Shown piece by piece: positions 60,164 through 64,000 of a stretch of 64,000 nucleotides of DNA. The stretch is taken from contig NZ_BAABKM010000002.1 in the NCBI RefSeq assembly GCF_039543825.1, forward strand, positions 2,078,133 through 2,142,132, given 5' to 3'. Position 1 is the stretch's first letter, and the number at the start of each line of letters is the position of its first letter. The position numbers and the translations under genes are program-made. This DNA comes from Nocardioides conyzicola (GTDB lineage Bacteria; Actinomycetota; Actinomycetes; Propionibacteriales; Nocardioidaceae). The notes below the pieces were generated by a model. It did no database searches. It had not been told where the DNA came from and saw only the letters and a program-made list of their open reading frames with translations.

Positions 60164-62905
60164 TCAGCCGGGCAGGTCGAAGCCGGCGGACGCGGCCGTG
60201 ACCTCGCCCCGCACCCGGGCGACGTCGGCGGCGAGGTCACCCGGCGCGCCCGTGCGCAGCCGCTCCTCGATCGCCTCGGCCAGCGTCGCCAGTCGGACGG
60301 CGCCGAGCGCGGCGCTGGCCGACCGCATGCTGTGGAGGACCTGCTCCGCGGCCGCCCCGTCGCCGGCGACCGCGGCGGCGTCGAGCGCCACGAGCTGGCG
60401 GGCCGACTCGACCCGCCAGGTGGAGACCAGCTTGGTCCGGAAGTCCGCACCCGCCGCGCCGAGGTGCCCGGTGAGGTCGTCGAGGGCGCGGGGGTCGACG
60501 GCGTCGCGATCGGAGGGAGTCGGCGCCACCTGGACGGCAGGAGCGACCGACGAGCCCACCCTGCGGAGCACGGCGGCGAGCTCCTCGGCCCGCACCGGCT
60601 TGGCCAGGTGGTCGTCCATCCCCGCCGCGAGGCTGGCTTCACGGTCGCCGTCGAGCGCGTTGGCCGTCATCGCGACGATCCGGGGCTGGCGCTCGGGCGG
60701 GAGCTCGGCCCGAATCCTGCGGGTCGCCTCCCAGCCGTCCATCTCCGGCATCTGCACATCCATCAGCACCAGGTCGTACGTCGTCGCCCGCACAGCCGTC
60801 AGTGCCTCGACCCCGTTGCTGACCACGACCGGCCGCTGGCCCAGGCGCTCGAGCATGAGCACACCGACCCGCTGGTTGACGACGTTGTCCTCGGCGAGGA
60901 GGACCCGCATCGACCGGATCGTGTCCTGGTTGCTCGCGTCGGGCGCCGGCAGGTTCCGGGCGCCGAGGGCCTGGGCGACGTGCGTGCGCAGGGCGTTGGC
61001 CTTGACCGGCTTGGTCAGGTGCACGAGCCCGAGCTCGGCCGCACCCGGGACCCCGTCCCCGAGCGAGGTGAGCAGGATGAACGGCACCGCTCGCCAGTCG
61101 GGGAGCGCGCGGAGCTCCGTGGCCAGCTGCATCCCGTCCAGGACCGGCATGTGCATGTCGAGGATGGCGACGTCGTAGCGGTGGGCCGGGTCGCCGGCGT
61201 GCGCGCGGGCGTCGACGGGGTCGGCGAAGTCGACCACGTTCATCCCCCAGGCCTCGAGCTGCGCCCGCAGGATCCGGCGGTTGGTGTCGTTGTCGTCCAC
61301 GACGAGCGCCGACCGGCCGGGCAGCTCCGCCGGGGCGATGCGGACCTGGTCCACGAGCTCCTGCCCGGGGGTGAGGGGCAGGACGAGGGTGAAGGTCGAG
61401 CCGGTGCCGAGCTCGCTGACGACGTCGAGCCGCCCGGACATCGCCTCCGCGAGCCGCAGGCTGATCGCCAGCCCGAGGCCGGTGCCGCCGTACACCCGGG
61501 TGGTGCTGGCGTCGACCTGGCTGAAGGACCGGAACAGCCGGTCCATCCGGTCGGCCGGGATGCCGATGCCCGTGTCGCTGACGGCGAACGAGACCTCGGT
61601 CCGTCCAGGTACGTCGTCGGCGGTCTCCTCGGCCTGCACGGTGACGAGCACCTCGCCGGTGCTGGTGAACTTCACCGCGTTGCCCAGAAGGTTGACCAGG
61701 ACCTGGCGGATCCGCGTGACGTCGCCGCGCAGCACCGGTGGCGCGTGCGGGTCGATCTGGGCGACCAGGTCGAGACCCTTCGCCGCGGCCTGCGGGGTGA
61801 CCAGGTCGAGCGAGCTCTCGACGAGGTCGCGCAGCACGAACTGCTGCTCCTCCAGCACCAGCTCGCCGGACTCGATCTTCGAGAAGTCGAGGACGTCGTT
61901 GATGATCGTGAGGAGGGTGTCGCCGCTCTGACGCACGGTCTCGGCGAACTCGCGCTGCTCCTCGCTGAGCGGGGTGTCGAGCAGCAGCCCGGTCAACCCG
62001 ATGACCGCGTTCATCGGGGTGCGGATCTCGTGGGACATGGTCGCCAGGAAGGCCGACTTGGCCGCGTTGGCGTCCTCCGCCGCGCTGCGCGCGACGACGA
62101 GGTCGCGTTCGCGTCGGGCCGCCTCCAGCCGCTGGGCGTCCAGGGCTGCGGCCATCTCGTCGAGCCCCCGGCCGATCGCGCGGAACTCGTCGGGACCCCG
62201 TTGCGGGCTGCGCGCGGTGAGGTCGCCGTCGCGCAGCTCGCCGATCGTGACCAGCAGCGCGTCCACGGGCTTGACCACCGCGGCCTGGAGCCGTCGGGAC
62301 TGGAGCCCGATCACGACGATGCCGACCGCGAGCAGGGCGAGGCCGAGGGCGAGGGCGATCTGCAGGACGTGGGTGCGACGCTCCTCGAGGGTGGCGCTGG
62401 CGTCGTCGGCGGCGGCCTGGGCCCGCTCGTGCGCGGAGCGGTAGTTGTCGAAGAGCGACTTGCCGATGCTGACGAGAGAGATCTCGGTCTCGCTGCTGGG
62501 TGCGTCGGCGAACGTCGGTGCCTCGGCCAGCACTCGGGGGACCCACCGCTTCGTCCACTCGTCCTGACGTTCCTGCTGCGCGGCGAGCAGCTGTTCGAGC
62601 TCCGGATCGCCGGACAGGTCGTCGGCCGCCGCCGCGAGCTGGACCTCGACATCGGCGCGGCCGCTCTCGTAGGGCTCGAGGAACCTGTCCTGACCGGTGA
62701 TCAGGTACGCCCGCAGCGCGGTCTCCTGGTCGAGCATGTCGAGGTGGGCCTTGCGCAGCTCGCGCGCCCCGCTGGTCGCCCGGGAGGTGTCGGGGCCGAG
62801 GACCAGGCCGAGATAGCTCAACAGCGAGATGTTGACGATGGCGGCGACCGCCACCACCAGCAGGCCGGTGCGGGTGACGCGCGCGACCCGTTGGGCGAGG
62901 TTCAC
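60164..62905 (-). CDS. Hybrid sensor histidine kinase with two receiver and an HPt domain
   Basis: A 913-residue multi-domain protein. Two transmembrane helices flank an external CHASE3-like domain (about 15-210; [15 protein letters not shown]). HAMP follows, then HisKA ([17 protein letters not shown]), HATPase ([26 protein letters not shown]), receiver 1 (VDDNDTN, LDMHMPV), receiver 2 ([24 protein letters not shown]) and an HPt domain ([14 protein letters not shown]). The BarA/EvgS-like phosphorelay is unusual in actinobacteria. No separate response regulator gene is adjacent. Start GTG 62905. Confidence 0.92.
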   Translation of the reverse strand: MNLAQRVARVTRTGLLVVAVAAIVNISLLSYLGLVLGPDTSRATSGARELRKAHLDMLDQETALRAYLITGQDRFLEPYESGRADVEVQLAAAADDLSGDPELEQLLAAQQERQDEWTKRWVPRVLAEAPTFADAPSSETEISLVSIGKSLFDNYRSAHERAQAAADDASATLEERRTHVLQIALALGLALLAVGIVVIGLQSRRLQAAVVKPVDALLVTIGELRDGDLTARSPQRGPDEFRAIGRGLDEMAAALDAQRLEAARRERDLVVARSAAEDANAAKSAFLATMSHEIRTPMNAVIGLTGLLLDTPLSEEQREFAETVRQSGDTLLTIINDVLDFSKIESGELVLEEQQFVLRDLVESSLDLVTPQAAAKGLDLVAQIDPHAPPVLRGDVTRIRQVLVNLLGNAVKFTSTGEVLVTVQAEETADDVPGRTEVSFAVSDTGIGIPADRMDRLFRSFSQVDASTTRVYGGTGLGLAISLRLAEAMSGRLDVVSELGTGSTFTLVLPLTPGQELVDQVRIAPAELPGRSALVVDDNDTNRRILRAQLEAWGMNVVDFADPVDARAHAGDPAHRYDVAILDMHMPVLDGMQLATELRALPDWRAVPFILLTSLGDGVPGAAELGLVHLTKPVKANALRTHVAQALGARNLPAPDASNQDTIRSMRVLLAEDNVVNQRVGVLMLERLGQRPVVVSNGVEALTAVRATTYDLVLMDVQMPEMDGWEATRRIRAELPPERQPRIVAMTANALDGDREASLAAGMDDHLAKPVRAEELAAVLRRVGSSVAPAVQVAPTPSDRDAVDPRALDDLTGHLGAAGADFRTKLVSTWRVESARQLVALDAAAVAGDGAAAEQVLHSMRSASAALGAVRLATLAEAIEERLRTGAPGDLAADVARVRGEVTAASAGFDLPG

Positions 62906-62975
62906 GGCTCAGGGTCCCACGCACCTCGGCGCGATCCGGCATCTGAGTCGGGAAGTCTTCGGCGTCGCGTCCCGG

Positions 62976-62981
62976 TAGGTT
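62976..62981 (+). promoter_or_regulatory. -10 element of the dcd gene (leaderless)
   Basis: TAGGTT lies six bases before GTG 62988 with no ribosome site. Confidence 0.5.
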
Positions 62982-62987
62982 GAGCGC

Positions 62988-63563
62988 GTGCTGCTGTCAG
63001 ACCGCGACATCCTGGCCCAGATCGACGACGGCCGGATCGCGATGGAACCCTGGGATCCGGCGATGCTCCAGCCGTCGTCCATCGACGTGCGCCTCGACCG
63101 GTTCTTCCGGGTGTTCGAGAACCACAAGTACCCGCACATCGACCCGGCGGCCGACCAGTCCGACCTGACGCGCGAGGTGGAGCCGGAGGGCGACGAGCCG
63201 TTCATCCTGCACCCGGGGGAGTTCGTGCTCGGTTCGACGTACGAGGTGGTCACGCTGCCCGACGACATCGCGGCCCGGGTCGAGGGCAAGTCCTCGCTGG
63301 GCCGGCTGGGCCTGCTGACCCACGCGACCGCCGGCTTCGTCGACCCCGGCTTCTCCGGGCACGTGACGCTCGAGCTCGCCAACGTCGCGACGCTGCCGAT
63401 CAAGCTCTACCCCGGCATGAAGATCGGGCAGTTCTGCTTCTTCCGGCTGAGCTCGGCCAGCGAGCACCCGTACGGCTCGGAGAAGTACGGCTCCCGCTAC
63501 CAGGGCCAGCGCGGACCGACCCCGTCGCGCTCGTTCCAGAACTTCCACCGCACCCCGATCTAG
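62988..63563 (+). CDS. dcd: dCTP deaminase
   Basis: A 191-residue trimeric enzyme that turns dCTP into dUTP, and in actinobacteria commonly directly into dUMP (bifunctional). Signatures are [44 protein letters not shown] and the flexible C-terminus [17 protein letters not shown] 62988 is leaderless. It provides thymidylate precursor. The length fits the family. Confidence 0.94.
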   Translation: MLLSDRDILAQIDDGRIAMEPWDPAMLQPSSIDVRLDRFFRVFENHKYPHIDPAADQSDLTREVEPEGDEPFILHPGEFVLGSTYEVVTLPDDIAARVEGKSSLGRLGLLTHATAGFVDPGFSGHVTLELANVATLPIKLYPGMKIGQFCFFRLSSASEHPYGSEKYGSRYQGQRGPTPSRSFQNFHRTPI

Positions 63564-63578
63564 GTGGGTCGATGCAAG

Positions 63579-63597
63579 TTAGGTTAGCCTAACCTGC
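63579..63597 (+). promoter_or_regulatory. IdeR/DtxR iron box overlapping the -10
   Basis: TTAGGTTAGCCTAACCTGC matches the 19-bp IdeR/DtxR box at 17 of 19 positions. The internal TAGCCT (63585-63590) is the -10, seven bases before ATG 63598. Iron-loaded IdeR would directly block the promoter. Confidence 0.88.
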
Positions 63598-64000
63598 ATG
63601 ACGACGACCCAGGAGTCCCTGCCGATGATCCTCGACGAGGTCGAGGTCGTGCGCGTCGACCGGCTGTCGCCGTCGTTCGTCCGGTTCGAGCTGGGGGGCG
63701 CGTGCCTGGCCGACTTCGGCGTCGACGGACCGCTCTACGACCAGCGGATCAAGCTGGTCTTCCCGGGCGTGCCCGGCGGCCCGCCGCCGTCGTTCGCCGG
63801 GGCCGACGACTCCTGGTACGACACCTGGCTGAAGCGCCCGGTCGAGGAGCGCGGCCACATGCGGACCTACACGATCCGCGACGTACGCGGCGAGGGCGTC
63901 GACACGCGCCTGGTCGTCGACATCGTCGTCCACCCGGACGAGCACGGCGCCCCGGGGCCGGGCTGCGCCTGGGCGGCCCGCGCGGCGGTCGGTGACCGCC
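63598..64000 (+). CDS. Siderophore-interacting protein (3' end outside window)
   Basis: The first 134 residues are visible, with the gene continuing beyond the right edge. VVRVDRLSPSFVRFELGG and MRTYTIRDVRG are the FAD-binding signature of the ViuB/SIP family. These NADPH- or ferredoxin-dependent flavoenzymes release iron by reducing ferric siderophores. The iron box on its promoter agrees with this role. The start ATG 63598 directly follows the box and gives a leaderless mRNA. Confidence 0.88.
   Translation, partial: MTTTQESLPMILDEVEVVRVDRLSPSFVRFELGGACLADFGVDGPLYDQRIKLVFPGVPGGPPPSFAGADDSWYDTWLKRPVEERGHMRTYTIRDVRGEGVDTRLVVDIVVHPDEHGAPGPGCAWAARAAVGDR

Noticed and set aside
60128..62983. A 951-codon open frame on the plus strand
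   Set aside because: It is the antisense of the hybrid histidine kinase; translation is Arg/Gly/Val-rich with no motif.

Overview
The window is 64 kb of a very GC-rich actinobacterial chromosome. Gene density, GC-rich third codon positions, many GTG starts, an IdeR-type iron box, a mycobacterial-type SOS box, a mycothiol-type DinB-fold enzyme, a DesA3-like desaturase module and two DUF222/13E12 HNH genes all point to the Actinomycetia. The repeat family encoding the VVEQRAPASVVETP tail and the overall gene content suggest a Nocardioides-like member of the Nocardioidaceae; this is inference from memory. It looks like ordinary chromosome: no transposase, integrase, phage structural gene or CRISPR array was seen.

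Layout. 1-7.4 kb: partial epimerase, LLM flavin oxidoreductase, then a minus-strand unit of ABC ATPase, permease, ECF sigma factor and M1 lipoprotein peptidase, a Ser/Thr kinase and a membrane-anchored protein. 7.5-11 kb: an MFS exporter whose 3' end runs into a five-copy tandem repeat, followed by a DUF222-HNH nuclease under a textbook LexA-controlled promoter. 11-17.8 kb: amidohydrolase, a sulfatase / formylglycine-generating enzyme / HAD operon, a secreted GDSL esterase and a CDF metal transporter. 17.9-27.4 kb: a ten-gene amino-sugar uptake and catabolism operon (ROK regulator, ABC importer, NagZ, ROK kinase, NagA, NagB, Asp/Glu racemase, HIT-like protein), best read as scavenging of cell-wall fragments or chito-oligosaccharides.

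27.4-43.4 kb: WYL regulator, DinB protein, fasciclin protein, a PucR / ferredoxin reductase / fatty-acid desaturase module, two related aldo-keto reductases, XRE regulator, pyridoxamine-oxidase-like protein, Tat-exported phospholipase C with a possible PHO box, phosphoglucomutase and membrane proteins. 43.4-45 kb: a relic of the same repeat family next to a second DUF222-HNH gene. 45-56.6 kb: SDR, mycothiol-type DinB enzyme, GAF/PP2C phosphatase, divergent lysE/argP, acyl-CoA dehydrogenase, Rrf2 regulator, a KSI-like protein with a KstR-type operator, TetR / FBP zinc-finger pair and a DUF2461 protein. 56.6-64 kb: lipoprotein / C39 peptidase pair, tRNA-Gly(CCC), SGNH hydrolase, a large hybrid histidine kinase, dCTP deaminase and a partial siderophore-interacting protein behind an iron box.

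A regular feature is that many genes have a TAnnnT hexamer 5-7 bases before an ATG or GTG and no Shine-Dalgarno sequence, which is the signature of leaderless transcripts. Several predicted operators (LexA, IdeR, KstR-type) lie exactly on these promoters.
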